A stretch of 64,000 bases of DNA, taken from Oxyruncus cristatus. Taxonomy: Eukaryota > Chordata > Aves > Passeriformes > Cotingidae. Both the position numbers and the translations under genes were made by a program. Positions within the stretch are counted from its first letter, which is position 1. Each line of letters starts with the position of its first letter. Positions 36,001-44,583 of the stretch are shown one piece after another. The DNA is taken from assembly GCA_013399855.1 (NCBI GenBank), contig VXAY01006782.1, forward strand, positions 1,029,258-1,093,257. The letters run 5' to 3'. Under the pieces are notes generated by a model. That model had not been told where the DNA came from and made no database searches. It saw only the letters and a program-made list of their open reading frames with translations.

Positions 36001-36352
36001 GTGGAATCCACGGGAGGCTCAGCTGGTGGTGAAAAACCGGCAGGACATGCTCCCTGAAATAGAGAGCCTCTCCCGATACGTGCCTCAGGCATGTGTCATG
36101 GACAACAACGTCCACAACTACGTGCTTGCCAAGCTGTATGAAGCCGACATGGACCTGTGGGCACCTCCCTTTGACTCCCTCCAGACATACATGTTTGAAG
36201 GGAACGGCTCGGTGGCAGAGTCGCTCAGCTCCTTACAGTCGGTGACGACAGACTCAGACCAGAGCTACGACTACCTGACGGACTGGGGGCCGCGCTTCAA
36301 AAAGCTGGCCGAGATGTACGGTGCCACAGACAGCAGCGGGGCTCTGTGGTAA
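1..36352 (+). CDS. CDH20: Cadherin-20 (type II classical cadherin), 5'-partial, 11 coding exons
   Basis: Seen: join(1-48, 6541-6835, 8521-8640, 11799-11966, 13775-13962, 18096-18349, 22350-22486, 24998-25119, 26995-27112, 34147-34398, 35853-36352) gives 2202 nt, an open frame of 733 residues and TAA. Inter-repeat calcium motifs are DINDNEP (91-97), DVNDNPP (200-206), DVDEPP (316-321) and DVNDNAP (420-426). One transmembrane helix spans about 554-576 and a catenin-binding tail 577-733. Known: type II cadherins are plasma-membrane calcium-dependent adhesion proteins whose EC1 domains swap strands and whose tails bind p120 and beta-catenin; chicken CDH20 is MN-cadherin of motor neurons. The call over CDH7, CDH19 and others rests on the [16 protein letters not shown] start, the tail block [19 protein letters not shown] and the C-terminus GALW, matched to human CDH20 from memory. 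N-glycosylation sequons are at N195, N354, N395 and N476. Start codon, signal peptide and prodomain lie upstream of the window. Confidence 0.95.
1827..1840. promoter_or_regulatory. Perfect 14-bp palindrome centred on TAATTA
   Basis: GGGCTAATTAGCCC reads the same on both strands. TAATTA is the core preferred by many homeodomain proteins, and another ATTA core follows at about 1858-1862 (CCAATTAGTCC). It lies in the GC-richer part of intron A. The palindrome is seen; a regulatory role is inference only. Confidence 0.3.
2140..2189. other. Assembly gap of 50 N inside a poly-A run
   Basis: Seven A precede and about sixteen A follow exactly 50 N. The round number suggests a placeholder, so the true length of the A-rich repeat is unknown. 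Any reading frame crossing it is meaningless. Confidence 0.97.
3574..3603. repeat. Perfect inverted repeat, 11-bp arms, 8-base loop
   Basis: AATATCAGGAT at 3574-3584 is repeated as its reverse complement at 3593-3603 around the loop ACTACAGC. It lies in intron A of CDH20, far from either splice site. It could form a small cruciform or RNA hairpin. No function is apparent. Confidence 0.7.
3920..4115. repeat. Long polypyrimidine (T-rich with C) tract
   Basis: About 195 bases on the plus strand are almost wholly T and C, with a CTT run near 3944-3960 and TTTGACT-type units near 4052-4080. The complementary strand is purine-rich and reads as a lysine/arginine-rich frame, which is a composition artefact. 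Such tracts can adopt triplex (H-DNA) forms and are prone to sequencing error. Confidence 0.85.
5425..5447. repeat. Poly-T run of 23
   Basis: Uninterrupted T homopolymer in intron A, about 1.1 kb upstream of the 6541 exon. It may be the reverse-strand A tail of an old retroposon, but no recognisable element adjoins it. The exact length is unreliable. Confidence 0.8.
6541..6835 (+). CDS. CDH20: CDH20 exon B: most of EC1 and start of EC2
   Basis: 295 nt, residues 17-114 plus one base of G115, phase 0 in and phase 1 out. The acceptor TTTCTGCAG precedes CTC CAC TCT GAC and the donor is G|GTAAGG. It carries EC1 calcium ligands in LDREE (56-60) and the linker DINDNEPKF (91-99), then the first EC2 strand [13 protein letters not shown]. 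The [17 protein letters not shown] block is typical of type II EC1. The exon boundary matches the conserved type II cadherin gene layout. Confidence 0.96.
6836..8520 (+). other. Intron B, 1.7 kb
   Basis: Phase-1 intron from GTAAGG to TTTTTGTCAG. AT-rich unique sequence. The exon B frame stays open for over 120 codons into the intron (to about 7209), which is chance read-through and lacks any cadherin similarity after the donor. Nothing else is recognised. Confidence 0.88.
8521..8640 (+). CDS. CDH20: CDH20 exon C: middle of EC2
   Basis: 120 nt, phase 1 in and out, residues 115-154. It encodes [14 protein letters not shown], where DADDP supplies calcium ligands, and ends YFSVDSRTG with the glycine split across the intron. 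Acceptor is TTTTTGTCAG and donor is CAG|GTATGT. This is the standard short EC2 exon of type II cadherins. Confidence 0.96.
8641..11798 (+). other. Intron C, 3.2 kb, with CpG-rich island
   Basis: Phase-1 intron from GTATGT to AAATCTCAG. The first 2.3 kb is AT-rich unique DNA. The last 850 bp contain a CpG-rich island (about 10961-11410). After it, a frame starting at ATG 11549 stays open, in phase, into the exon at 11799. No repeat element is recognised. Confidence 0.88.
10961..11410. promoter_or_regulatory. Intragenic CpG-rich island
   Basis: Hand count gives about 35 CpG in roughly 420 bp (10981-11400), with GC-rich composition, in an otherwise AT-rich, CpG-poor gene. Dense lines are 11041-11160 and 11221-11400. 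It sits about 400 bp upstream of exon D. CpG islands inside genes often mark alternative promoters or bivalent developmental elements. No TATA box is evident. Frames of up to 184 codons through it look like GC-driven open frames rather than protein. The island is seen; the promoter role is inferred. Confidence 0.6.
11799..11966 (+). CDS. CDH20: CDH20 exon D: end of EC2
   Basis: 168 nt, phase 1 in and out, residues 155-210 plus one base of K211. It encodes [20 protein letters not shown], with calcium ligands in MDREAKE, then [14 protein letters not shown] and the EC2-EC3 linker DVNDNPPRF (200-208). The sequon NIT is at N195. Acceptor AAATCTCAG, donor ACAGA|GTGAGT. The frame also stays open upstream of the acceptor to 11549. 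Confidence 0.96.
11967..13774 (+). other. Intron D, 1.8 kb
   Basis: Phase-1 intron from GTGAGT to a strong pyrimidine-rich acceptor ending TTGTGCCAG. AT-rich unique sequence with a 15-base T run near 13159. No repeat element, RNA gene or extra exon is recognised. Confidence 0.88.
13775..13962 (+). CDS. CDH20: CDH20 exon E: first half of EC3
   Basis: 188 nt, phase 1 in and phase 0 out, residues 211-273. It begins [12 protein letters not shown] and includes the EC3 calcium site [15 protein letters not shown] and the strand [18 protein letters not shown]. Donor is AAG|GTAGAA. Length and phase match the conserved type II layout, in which EC3 is split between this exon and the next. Confidence 0.96.
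16418..16695 (+). mobile_element. CR1 LINE 3' fragment
   Basis: 5'-truncated CR1 in sense with the gene. The translated tail [20 protein letters not shown] is the familiar C-terminal end of CR1 ORF2, here without its catalytic part. The element ends with CTTCCAACTCAGCATATTCTGTGGTTCTGTGATT, a form of the CR1 terminal repeat given here in pieces at 16654-16690. It is a dead insertion in intron E. Limits are approximate, judged by eye. Confidence 0.88.
17151..17220. repeat. (GGGAAA)n hexanucleotide microsatellite, about 11 units
   Basis: About 70 bases of near-perfect GGGAAA repeats in intron E, purine-only on the plus strand and a mirror repeat. Likely polymorphic in length. Four G3 runs within reach of each other also allow G-quadruplex folding. 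No coding role. Confidence 0.95.
18096..18349 (+). CDS. CDH20: CDH20 exon F: end of EC3 and start of EC4
   Basis: 254 nt, phase 0 in and phase 2 out, residues 274-357 plus two bases of R358. It encodes [20 protein letters not shown], the EC3-EC4 linker DVDEPPVF (316-323) and the EC4 start [13 protein letters not shown]. The EC4 calcium site [10 protein letters not shown] (348-356) contains sequon NNS at N354. Acceptor TCCTTAG. The donor is AG|GTCTGT, weaker than the others at +3 and +4 but keeping G at +5. Confidence 0.95.
19734..19818. repeat. Polypyrimidine tract
   Basis: About 85 bases, nearly all C and T on the plus strand, in intron F upstream of the LTR. Low-complexity sequence. The minus-strand arginine/glutamate-rich frame over it is a composition artefact. 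Confidence 0.75.
19983..20544 (+). mobile_element. Solo LTR of an avian endogenous retrovirus (ERV)
   Basis: 562 bp beginning TGTGGTGGTTTGACC and ending CAGACCCAATACA, so it has the TG...CA ends of LTRs. I recognise the family from memory as a widespread bird LTR, including the internal phrase GGAATATCCCTTTGGTCAG at about 20317-20335. Flanking 5-mers are CACTG (19978-19982) and CAGTG (20545-20549), a 4/5 match expected of an old target-site duplication. No internal viral genes are present, so it is a solo LTR left by recombination. Sense orientation in intron F. Confidence 0.85.
22350..22486 (+). CDS. CDH20: CDH20 exon G: middle of EC4
   Basis: 137 nt, phase 2 in and phase 1 out, residues 358-403. 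It begins with the last base of R358 and encodes [20 protein letters not shown], the calcium site PLDREDIS and sequon HNIT (N395), ending LAMEL. Acceptor CTCTTGCAG, donor CTGA|GTAAGG. Fully consistent with type II EC4. Confidence 0.96.
22487..24997 (+). other. Intron G, 2.5 kb
   Basis: Phase-1 intron from GTAAGG to CCTTCCAG. AT-rich unique sequence without a recognised mobile element, RNA gene or extra exon. A short G-rich purine patch lies near 24230-24250. Confidence 0.87.
24998..25119 (+). CDS. CDH20: CDH20 exon H: end of EC4 and start of EC5
   Basis: 122 nt, phase 1 in and phase 0 out, residues 404-444. It encodes [16 protein letters not shown], the EC4-EC5 linker DVNDNAPEF (420-428) and the EC5 start [13 protein letters not shown] with C437, one of the four cysteines usual in type II EC5. 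Donor CAG|GTAAGA. Confidence 0.96.
25120..26994 (+). other. Intron H, 1.9 kb
   Basis: Phase-0 intron from GTAAGA to ATGCTGTAG. AT-rich unique DNA. It includes one exact 14-bp tandem duplication (26776-26803). Nothing else is recognised. Confidence 0.88.
26776..26803. repeat. Exact 14-bp tandem duplication
   Basis: GATGTGCATGACCA occurs twice back to back, 190 bp upstream of the exon at 26995. It is probably a slippage event. The unit contains the palindrome TGCA. No function is claimed. Confidence 0.85.
26995..27112 (+). CDS. CDH20: CDH20 exon I: middle of EC5
   Basis: 118 nt, phase 0 in and phase 1 out, residues 445-483 plus one base of D484. It encodes [20 protein letters not shown], with calcium ligands in DRDDP, then [15 protein letters not shown] with sequon NFT at N476. 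Acceptor GCTGTAG, donor CAAG|GTAATC. Confidence 0.96.
28617..28660. repeat. AT-rich simple sequence (TA/GATA-like)
   Basis: Imperfect alternation of ATATAGATGTATAGAGATAC followed by TATATATGTATATATC. It is a degenerate TA/GATA microsatellite in intron I, close to the start of the CR1. Confidence 0.6.
28753..29208 (+). mobile_element. CR1 LINE 3' fragment with intact terminal repeat
   Basis: About 455 bp, 5'-truncated, sense with the gene. Translated pieces such as [13 protein letters not shown] and [15 protein letters not shown] are the end of CR1 ORF2. The element ends in TATTCTATGATTCTGTGATT and one more partial unit, the CR1 3' signature. The catalytic domain is absent. Limits judged by eye. 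Confidence 0.92.
31855..32165 (-). mobile_element. CR1 LINE 3' fragment, antisense
   Basis: On the plus strand it begins with the inverted terminal repeat GAATCATAGAATCATTTAGG, then GTTGGAAAAGACCTCCAAGA and TCATTGAGTTCAACTG, all hallmarks of an inverted CR1 tail. Similarity continues through TTGTAACTAAGGAGGAGAGA near 32120-32140. About 310 bp, lying in intron I. Confidence 0.9.
34147..34398 (+). CDS. CDH20: CDH20 exon J: end of EC5 and first half of the transmembrane helix
   Basis: 252 nt, phase 1 in and out, residues 484-567 plus one base of V568. It encodes [20 protein letters not shown], the last EC5 strands, the cysteines C529, C531 and C540 (VCSCDDEG...MSC) and the first part of the membrane helix, [15 protein letters not shown]522 (codon TGC at 34260-34262) is an extra EC5 cysteine not usual in the family. 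Donor TTAG|GTAAAG. The intron cuts the transmembrane helix, as is usual in classical cadherin genes. Confidence 0.96.
35261..35286 (+). promoter_or_regulatory. Local RNA hairpin, 11-bp arms with one mismatch, AAGA loop
   Basis: Arms 35261-35271 (CTCCCCACGCT) and 35276-35286 (AGCGTGGAGAG) pair at 10 of 11 positions around AAGA. Bases 35277-35286 also belong to the long helix with the last-exon acceptor, so the two structures compete. The pairing is seen; any role is inferred. Confidence 0.55.
35277..35309 (+). promoter_or_regulatory. Intronic segment complementary to the last-exon 3' splice junction
   Basis: The 33 bases 35277-35309 pair with 35847-35879 without a mismatch if G-U pairs are allowed: 29 Watson-Crick pairs, including 19 consecutive at 35280-35298, and four wobble pairs (35279, 35299, 35300, 35301). 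The partner includes the acceptor AG at 35851-35852 and the first 27 bases of the exon. Bases 35310-35322 repeat the complement of 35842-35854 through an 8-base tandem duplication, giving an alternative register. The loop is 537 nt. It looks like an old inverted copy of the splice junction. Confidence 0.7.
35853..36352 (+). CDS. CDH20: CDH20 last coding exon: end of transmembrane helix and cytoplasmic tail
   Basis: 500 nt, phase 1 in, residues 568-733 then [11 protein letters not shown] completes the membrane helix and RRQRKQ is the stop-transfer. The juxtamembrane p120-catenin site is around [20 protein letters not shown] (588-607). The distal beta-catenin region includes [20 protein letters not shown] (659-678), a serine-rich [19 protein letters not shown] block (687-705) and [18 protein letters not shown] (707-724). 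The protein ends DSSGALW, the CDH20-type C-terminus. Compared from memory with human CDH20, the stretch after REAQ looks about two residues shorter. Confidence 0.97.
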
Positions 36353-37480
36353 CAGATGAGGAATGGCAGAGGGCTTTCCACGTGAAATGGTGTCCAGTTC
36401 GGTCCATTCTCATCAGATGCTTCCATGGACATGGGTAAGGCCTCCTAAAAAATAGCAATACGGTGCTTGGATGAGAACGGGAAGAAAGGTGCGAATGAAG
36501 GTCTCTCTAGATCAGCTTTACTCAGTTAAATTAAGTCACATTTTTTGAAACTTTGAGAACCAGAAGAAAGAAAGTTTTTTCCTGGTTTTTACTGCAGAAT
36601 TGGAGAGCTCCACGCCTGGAATATAATGACATTACTCTCTCTCTCTCATCCTTTCTCTCCCCCTTGTACATGGCAGCTTGCGGAGCTCTACACATCTGGG
36701 TTCAAAGATCTGTAAACTCCAACTGTAATCTTCAACTCACTGAGAAACTGCCACCACAAAAAAGTTGTTCCCCATTAGTTACATTTTCCCCATTAAAAGG
36801 GAAAAAAAAATTGCTTGCTATCAAGAGAAAAAAAAAAATCCACACAGCGGAAAATTGAAACTGCAATCTCAGAGGGCTCCTTGTAAACTAAACCTCCTCT
36901 CTGTTGCTAGCAGAGTCCTTTTTTAATCCTTTAGAAACAAGGCTGAGGTTGGGGGTTTTTTTCCTTGTGACTGAGAGGGCTGGGAAAGAGGCTTTGAATT
37001 TCTGCTCTAATTTAATGGCTGATCTGTGAGTCGTTGGCATTAACACTAATCCATCTCCTACCAAGTTTGTGTAAATTTATTCTTGGCTCTTTAAAACCAT
37101 GACTCTGCTAAACTGCTCAGAACAAAACCAGAAAATCTGCCTCTTTTGCACTGTAGATGTCTCTTCCATGTGCCAAATGTGGAGATTAGATTTTACCAAT
37201 GAAAGCCAAATAAATTTTAAAATAAGAAAAAGCTATATTTGGTAACTACATGGGTTAGATGGGCTTTCCTAATCTGTGTGAGGTCAATCCAAGGGATGTT
37301 TACATACTGTAGATAACCTACTTGAACAAATGCAGTATTATAGACCAATAAATGGATGTAAGAAAATTACATGTAAAAGTTTTGTATATTTGTTAATTTT
37401 GGTAATAAATATGATGTACTGCATACAGTACAGTACCTTAGCACCTCTTTTAATAAAAGTTAAACAGAAAAGAAAGTCTG
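36353..37480 (+). other. CDH20: CDH20 3' UTR (approximate end)
   Basis: AT-rich non-coding sequence after the TAA at 36350-36352. It contains a short CT repeat (about 36630-36660) and several A-rich runs. Its end is inferred from the AATAAA cluster at 37209-37457, so cleavage could fall anywhere from about 37225 to 37480. Longer forms are possible. Confidence 0.6.
37209..37457 (+). promoter_or_regulatory. CDH20: Cluster of four AATAAA polyadenylation signals
   Basis: AATAAA occurs at 37209-37214, 37347-37352, 37404-37409 and 37452-37457, about 0.9-1.1 kb after the stop codon. A GT/T-rich stretch follows the last one (TTAGTGTTTATTTG at about 37513). Several signals suggest alternative 3' ends. 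The motifs are seen; their use is not shown. Confidence 0.55.
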
Positions 37481-40400
37481 ATGACAATTTATTTACTACT
37501 TTGCACACAGCAGTTAGTGTTTATTTGCGGCTTTACATGCCTTGAGCATCAAGAAAAAACAGTTCGTCAGCATCGTGTCAAAGAGACTAGTCTTCAGTTT
37601 GCAGAATGGAGCAGATTGTCTGCTTCTTTTATCATTGTTCACTTGGACATTGCCCTTAGCAGTGAATCAGCCCAAGTACAGCCCACCAGACTAGTTAGTT
37701 TCCTATTTCAATCGTGCTGAAGCCAAAAGAAAGTCTTGGCTGATTTTTTTGAAACATTATGGCCGGGGCATTGATAAATTTGCAAACCAGTTACACAGAC
37801 CTGACAGAGTCTCGTGCCTTCAGAGACATGAAAGACTGTAAGCTGAAATAGCCATTTGTGATTATTCTCACTCTGCAATCAAAGTTTTGCACCTGGATCT
37901 TATCTTTTGGTTTTGTTTACATGTGTAAATGAGAAGAGCTAGGGGAAATTACACTAACACAAATTTCATGGGAAGTGGCAAAGGGCGTCTGAAAGCAGAA
38001 CAGCCTGCAATGAAATTGCAGGTTTCTTTCTAGCTAAGGAATCTCTCTACCTCAAATTGCCCAGAAAAGAGATGTGCAGACATAACCACCCAGTTAACCA
38101 CACTTTTACCATGGGCACACCGTGCTCCGTTTCTGTTGCAGATGTGCACAAAACACTGCAGTCTCTACTTTGCCTCATTGTAGACTGTACCAGTTTAAGA
38201 CTGGTTCCTTTTTTCCATGCACAAAGTCGTGCATCCCTGGAGAACCATGCACCCACCGAGGAAAAAAGTTTTAGTGATATCTCGTTTGCTCATCTGACAC
38301 GATGAAAATCTGTGCCTTCACAAATATAATGTGCCATGGATTCTGCTTATCACCTGAACATGCTTGACACTATTGCAGAAACAGCACTGAAAATTATTTG
38401 ATAATGATTCTTTTACTCATACCATAGCACTCACCTTCATATATCATATTGATTTTAAAACACTAGACAAAGAACTGCAACCGTCATGGTTAAGGAAGTG
38501 GTGTACAGGACTCAAAACTGCTGTTGAGGAACTTTGAGAGCTTCCTTGCCTCCTGCCACCAACAGAAATCACAGAGCATAGGGTAGAAGGACATCTATTC
38601 CATTACTTTCCTGTCTGAATTAAACATCAGTTTTAAATGTTTTAAGCAGATGACTGTTTATTCTTGAAACCCCCAACTGATAAGGCTCTGTAACCTCTCC
38701 AGGCAATCTGTATCAATACACTCTGTGCTGAAAGCCTCCCCTAGGCATTTATCCCTTGATGCCATACAAGCCTACAATGCACATAGATGACTTTGTCCCT
38801 CCATAGAGCTATGGTTTGATATTTTCAGACCTTTGCTGTCTCTCCTTTAGTCACAGTCTACAGTGACAAAAAAGTCTCCAAATAGTTCTTCATATCCTGA
38901 TACCACAATGGTTAATTCTCCTATTGTAAGCAGAGTAGAAGGATGGGGCATAAAAATACATTCCAGCATCGTGTTGCCTTCAACTTTCTGCATTTACTGA
39001 GTTTCCCAGGATGAGCTGCTTCACGGTCTGTTTCGACTCCACAGAAGCCCCCAGAAGTGGTCTCTGCAAGACAGGTTATGCATCAGCTGGGACCAGCTTC
39101 CCAGGCTGTGTATCACCCAGTGTGGAAGGACCAGCAGCCACAGGGGAGCCTGCAGGGAGAGTGGGTTTTTAGTCTACCTTCCTAAGCTGCGTGTCACCAT
39201 GAGGCTCTCTGATTGTCCTCAGGTTTGCCTTAACTTGTGAGCACAGTCAATAGCTGCACAGCTTGATGTTGTGACACTTACCAGCTGGTGTTTAGTAGGC
39301 ACTTGGCAGACTGGCACTTTTTTTTCCCCTGTTTTATGGAACAGGTGACAGTGTTTTTGCAGTCTGTGAAATGTCTATGCAAACAACCAACACTTGCATC
39401 TATCACACTCCAACAAACAAAACTGAAGAACCCTCTGCTTGTACTGATGAGATATAAAAAGGATCCATTTTCAGACACATGAGGGCTCAGTAAGCCCAAA
39501 GTAGAAGAGGGGAGAACACTCAAAGCCCAAATGAAATGTATGGTGCCACAGGCTGTCAGTGAAACAAGCACGCTGGTCACAGAGATCTTCAGCCTCCTAC
39601 CCCTGGGCTCCTCAAGGGCAGGCCTGACCATGTGCATGAACGTTTGCAGCACTACATAAAACCTGCTCATGATAAGCAGCCAGGGAGTTAAGCCTGTCAT
39701 GGTGGTGGAGGGGCTGGGCTTCACCACACCACCACACACCCCCAAGTGACAGTCACAATCTACCCACCACCCTGGTCAGAAATGTCAGAGGGCCAGGATA
39801 AGATCCCACATGTGCTCACCAGTGTCCCCAGTCCTCCTGTGCTCCAAGGTTGGTTTGGGCGCATAGAGCTTTTACCACTTATTATTTATTATCATTTAAT
39901 TTTGTATTAAATAATGACATTTTTTTCCACAGTTGCCAGTTCTCAGGAAAAAACAAAAGGAACAATCCCCTAGTCTCAGCTGTGGCTGAAAATCAGTGGT
40001 TCAGAGGAAAAAATAACAGTGTGTGCAAGTCATTTTACTAATTTCAGACACTTAAAAACTGAGCCTATGGGCTAAGCAACCCCTCTAAACTCTAACTAAC
40101 ATAGACAAAGTGTGATTCATTCCCCCTGTCTTGGCCATCTGTATGATGCTATGCCCCTCTGGTGTTCCCTTTCTTTCAGTTAATGGCCTGGACTCTGGGA
40201 ATTCATCTCTGCTGCTCAAAATCTGGCCCTAGGCATGACATTTTCAAGCCCTCTGCTCTATATTTGGTTTTACAAGTGACCGTGGGTGAACATTATAGTC
40301 TCTGATGTTTTCTCTGTCATGATGTTTTCACTTATCTGTCTTGTCAAGGTAGATTGCGTGACCTGCCATCTCTTATACTTCATTGGTCATCATACCTAGG

Positions 40401-43400
40401 CTCTGCGTAGCAGGCTTCTTTAGGCTGTCTATCAAGAGTCCAGATCCCTTCAAAGCAAAATACAGAATTCAAGAATGCATAAAAAGAGTTAACATTGTTC
40501 TTGTTATGGTAAATTTTCTTGCAACGCTGCATTTCATTTGCTGCTGCATTGCCCATTTATCCAGCTTTATTAGGTCCCTCTTGTTTTGTCATTTCTCCTC
40601 CAGCTGTTATTGCTCTTAATCATTTAATGCTACCATCACATTTGCCACCTAAAATTCCCTTTTAGGCCATTCATTAAAGCCAATTGTGACACAAATCCTT
40701 GGGGGACTCAGAAGTTATATTTTGGTCACCTTGAAATATGTTTTATTAGTCTGTCCCTGGGTTTTTCCTGATGAAGCTTTCACACATAGAACCTGCTTCA
40801 TTGCCTGCTGCCTGAGCACAGCTCCCAGAAACTATCACAATGGAGGGACAGATAGGTCACAGAGGTCTGTTCTGCATGTGCACCACATCTTACTTGGCCT
40901 GGCCATTATTAAGAGAAAGTAGGCACGTAAAAGAGGCACAAGTGATGTCTTACAGATTCAAAGTTGAGGAGATTCAGTTGCTTTTGCCTTTGTGCTGCCG
41001 AGGTCTTATTGCTAAAGCGATGTCTGGTTGGATCACTTTGGTTTATGCCAGCTTAGAGAGAAGGTAGGTTAAGCAAAAACTGAGGATGGCAGGTGAGAAA
41101 ACCCATACAGTTGCAAAGCTAATAATGTTGCTCTCCTTCCTCCTGTATGTGACAATGTGATGCAGTCCGTTGCATCCTGCTCAAGAAATAGCCCTTGATG
41201 TATTCTCTCCACATGCAGATGGTGTAAACAGGGAGTGGGTCTGTCCAAGATATCCTAATTTCTGCCTGCTGACATCTGCAACACACAGAAGAGGAGGAGG
41301 TGTCTTTCACTCAGTTGTGCCCTGTCTCTCTCAGGGCAATGCATATGCCATCAGTGTTCCAAGACAGCCACTGCTGCAAAACAGCTGTATCACCTAAGGG
41401 ATTCATTCTCATGCATAAAGGTCAGTGATTTGCCTCTCATTTGAACTGTAATGCAGTAATAATCTGTATCAGTGCATCCTGTTTAAAAAGACAGAGGAAA
41501 ATTAGCAGAGACAGCAGTGAAACTGAGGTGAAGTCAGAGCTGTGATCCAAGGAAAACAATAGAACCTGCTGGAGAGTCTCACTGCCAAAGCAAGACTTCA
41601 GGGATAGATTTTCAGTTTTGCTTTCTTCTGTCATCCTTCTGAAGATCATGCCCTCACTGACATGCAAGATATTTTGCTGTTGGTCTCAGAGGTGGCACAT
41701 CAGGCCACCTGCATCACTGACTCTGACCAGAATCAACAGTGCAATGTTGATACTGTATTTCCCAAGAGACATTAGAGTAATATGGTGGAGGAGGTAGAAG
41801 AGAGACACTTCACAATGACTTTAAAAACTCATGTGATTTTTTTAAGAGCTGATGTAGAAGACAGTACACTGTCTGAATATCATTTTCAGACCTCATTCAT
41901 TATTAAGCCCATCATTAAGGAATGGGACTCTTGGGGGATATGAATTTTCAAACTCACATCTTAGTACCTATAGACCAGTTCCATGATGACAGCTTCATAA
42001 CCTTCTTATTACATTCCTGAGATATAACATGTATCCGCAAGAACTAACAGAAAAAGTGTTTCCAAATACAGAACAGAAAAGTTAGTCTTCTTCCAAGCAG
42101 TAGTGCTAACACATAATGGGTTGTTTGGCATTATTTGTTTCCCTTTTTGCATGGATTATTCTTGTAGCAGTCAAAGGGAGGCAACGTGTCCAGCAAGGTC
42201 ATTTCTTTTTGAAGCTCCTCAACCAAATATTCATAAGATCATAGGTATTACAGATGAAAAAAATAGAAAAAAATTAGTTACAAAGCAATCAAGTGATTTT
42301 TTTTAATGTTAACATAAACAGAACCCTAGCCTGCACATGACCTATTCCAACCTCTGAGCAGTCTTTTGGTTTAGAAAATTCTTGTTTACTTTCGGCTTGG
42401 AGACACATTCTCAAAAAGAAAACTCACTAGTTGAGGTACGTACTTTCAATAGCCTCAGTCTTGTGCCTACTGACCATGATCTTGCATTTAAGATGTACAC
42501 TAGAAGGAAGGAAAAACATGCATATTCTGCCTGTAGACTATGCTCTTGTCCTGAGATTACAAAGGGGTTTGCAAATTCTGCAAAGACTGTGACTACGGAA
42601 TAGTCAGAAGGTTTTTTACAAATAAATAGAAGCACAAAGATGTTTTAAAAATTATGAAGATTTCAAAAGAAATCATTGTAGAAATGGTAACCTGTCCCAG
42701 CAGCATGTTGATCTAAGCAGACTTCCTCTTGCAACTTAGTAAATTATACCTATGGCATAGGTGGCAGGTGGGCAATAGAATTTTGAGCTATAGCTGAGGT
42801 GCAAAATTATTTTTTACTGATAATATAAACACATCTACAGATTAAATCAGAAATACAATCCCACAACGGAAAATTATCTCTACTACTAATCCAAGGAAGT
42901 TTCATTTCATTAATTCCATATATTTGAAACTCTCATTTGCTATTCAGCCAGCTGTCCAACCACTAAAGAAACCAAAAGTCAATGTTGCATTTACAACTCA
43001 AAACAGATGAGTAGGATAAAAATTTCTGAAAGCCTGAAAGCTCTTATTAAATCTTATCATCCAGAGTTAATTGTAAAGTGTTTTCCTACTGTTAGAGAAG
43101 TGAACAACCACAACATAAATTATGTGTAATTTTGAGTAATTACAGATGATATTAGCATTTTAGAAACATCACTCACAGTGAGAGCTCCAAACTGACCGAT
43201 TTATAAGATACTGTGCCTCCTTCATCTTCCCTGACAAATTTCAGCCACCTCATGGTTCTGCTTGATACATGAACAGCAAAAAGGCGGTAAACTGTTGGCT
43301 TTGCTTAGAACAAGACCAAATAAAACAAGCATATTCTGTCAGCGTTTTCTGATGTGGTCTAGTCTCAGTGTATTGTCAGCCCTGATTTCATTTGCAGGTT

Positions 43401-44583
43401 TGTGCAAGAGAATCTAGTGTCAGTAAAGAAAACAGCTCCATCCCCTGGGTAGAGTTATATAAACCACTGCAGCAGCCACCCCAATAAAATACCTGGTGAA
43501 GGAGATAGGAAGACTGAAAACCTTCCCAATGATCCTAGTATTGTGTTTGCATATCTGGGCTCACAGAAAACAAGGTGTCTACCACCAACAATTAGGTGAA
43601 CAGTCATAACCCTGTATAAGCCACATATGGCCAAATGTGCCTTCCCAGGTCACCACTAACAAGCAGCACCAGGAGACGAAAAGACTTGGGGTCTGGTTTT
43701 GACTTTGATGCTGATGTTACATGCAAGTCAGACAAATTTTCGTGGTCTTTCTGTGCTGTGGCTTTCCAATCAGTATACCCACTCTAAAGTAACAATGTGA
43801 AGAGCTTTAGTATTTATTTAAGCAGATTGCTGAGTATTTTAGAGCCCCAGGCACATGCTAGATAGGATATAAACCTGCATATTTCTTCTCAGAAAGCACA
43901 TACCCTTCTAGCTCTGGGAAAAGAGGAAAAGGATGAGTCACAAGTAGCAGATGTTGGTAACATCTCTTAACGCACTACTGAAAGGCATTCAGAGGCTGTA
44001 GTTAAAGCCTACCTAGAATAGATTTGAGCAAAAAGCTGTAGCAAGCCAGATCCTAATCCATTCCTTTGTCTCACTTTATCAGCTATAGTCCCAATATTTT
44101 GTTTCTTTGTCAGACCTTCTCTCCAGAAACATCAAAGCACAAAATAAATATGAATTACTGAAGCAGCACAGGATTCCTGATATGTACTGTGGCTCTGTTA
44201 TCAGTAGCCCTAGGAGAGTATTACATTGTAATACTATTGCTAAAGAAAATCAGCTGTCTTGGTGCAGCCCAGCAGGATTTGAGACCAATAATACAGCAAG
44301 TCCCATTTTTCCAAAAAAAAAGTGTAGACCAGATGTAAAAATTAAATGTTTAAGGTCTTTCTGTAGACAACGGAGAGAGAAGATGATTCTTCAGAAAAAA
44401 AAGAGAAAAAAAAAAAATAGCACATTAAAAGCACATTACCTTAGACACCCTTCTCAGGAGAGTAAGATATCACCCCTAGAGGAGTGTTTCTCTCTCCCCA
44501 GGCCATCATCTACCAGCCACAAAAGAGGTGTCCACATGGACCAGAGGTGCCCAAGGGACTTCTGAGACTTCAAACTGAAAAAG
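37481..44583. other. Intergenic region, no gene recognised
   Basis: About 7 kb downstream of CDH20 with AT-rich unique sequence. The longest frames here (such as 39278-39745 minus and 44107-44565 plus) have no recognisable domain or splice context and look like chance. No tRNA, rRNA or mobile element is recognised. Confidence 0.7.

Noticed and set aside
35726..36115. Minus-strand 129-codon frame antisense to the last CDH20 exon
   Set aside because: Shadow of a conserved coding exon. No independent similarity.
39278..39745. 155-codon minus-strand frame downstream of CDH20
   Set aside because: No recognisable domain, no neighbouring exon-like segments with splice sites. Length is within chance for 26 kb of intergenic DNA.
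44107..44565. 152-codon plus-strand open frame in intergenic DNA
   Set aside because: No domain, lysine runs from poly-A stretches, no splice or promoter context, and it stops just before a CR1. A chance frame.
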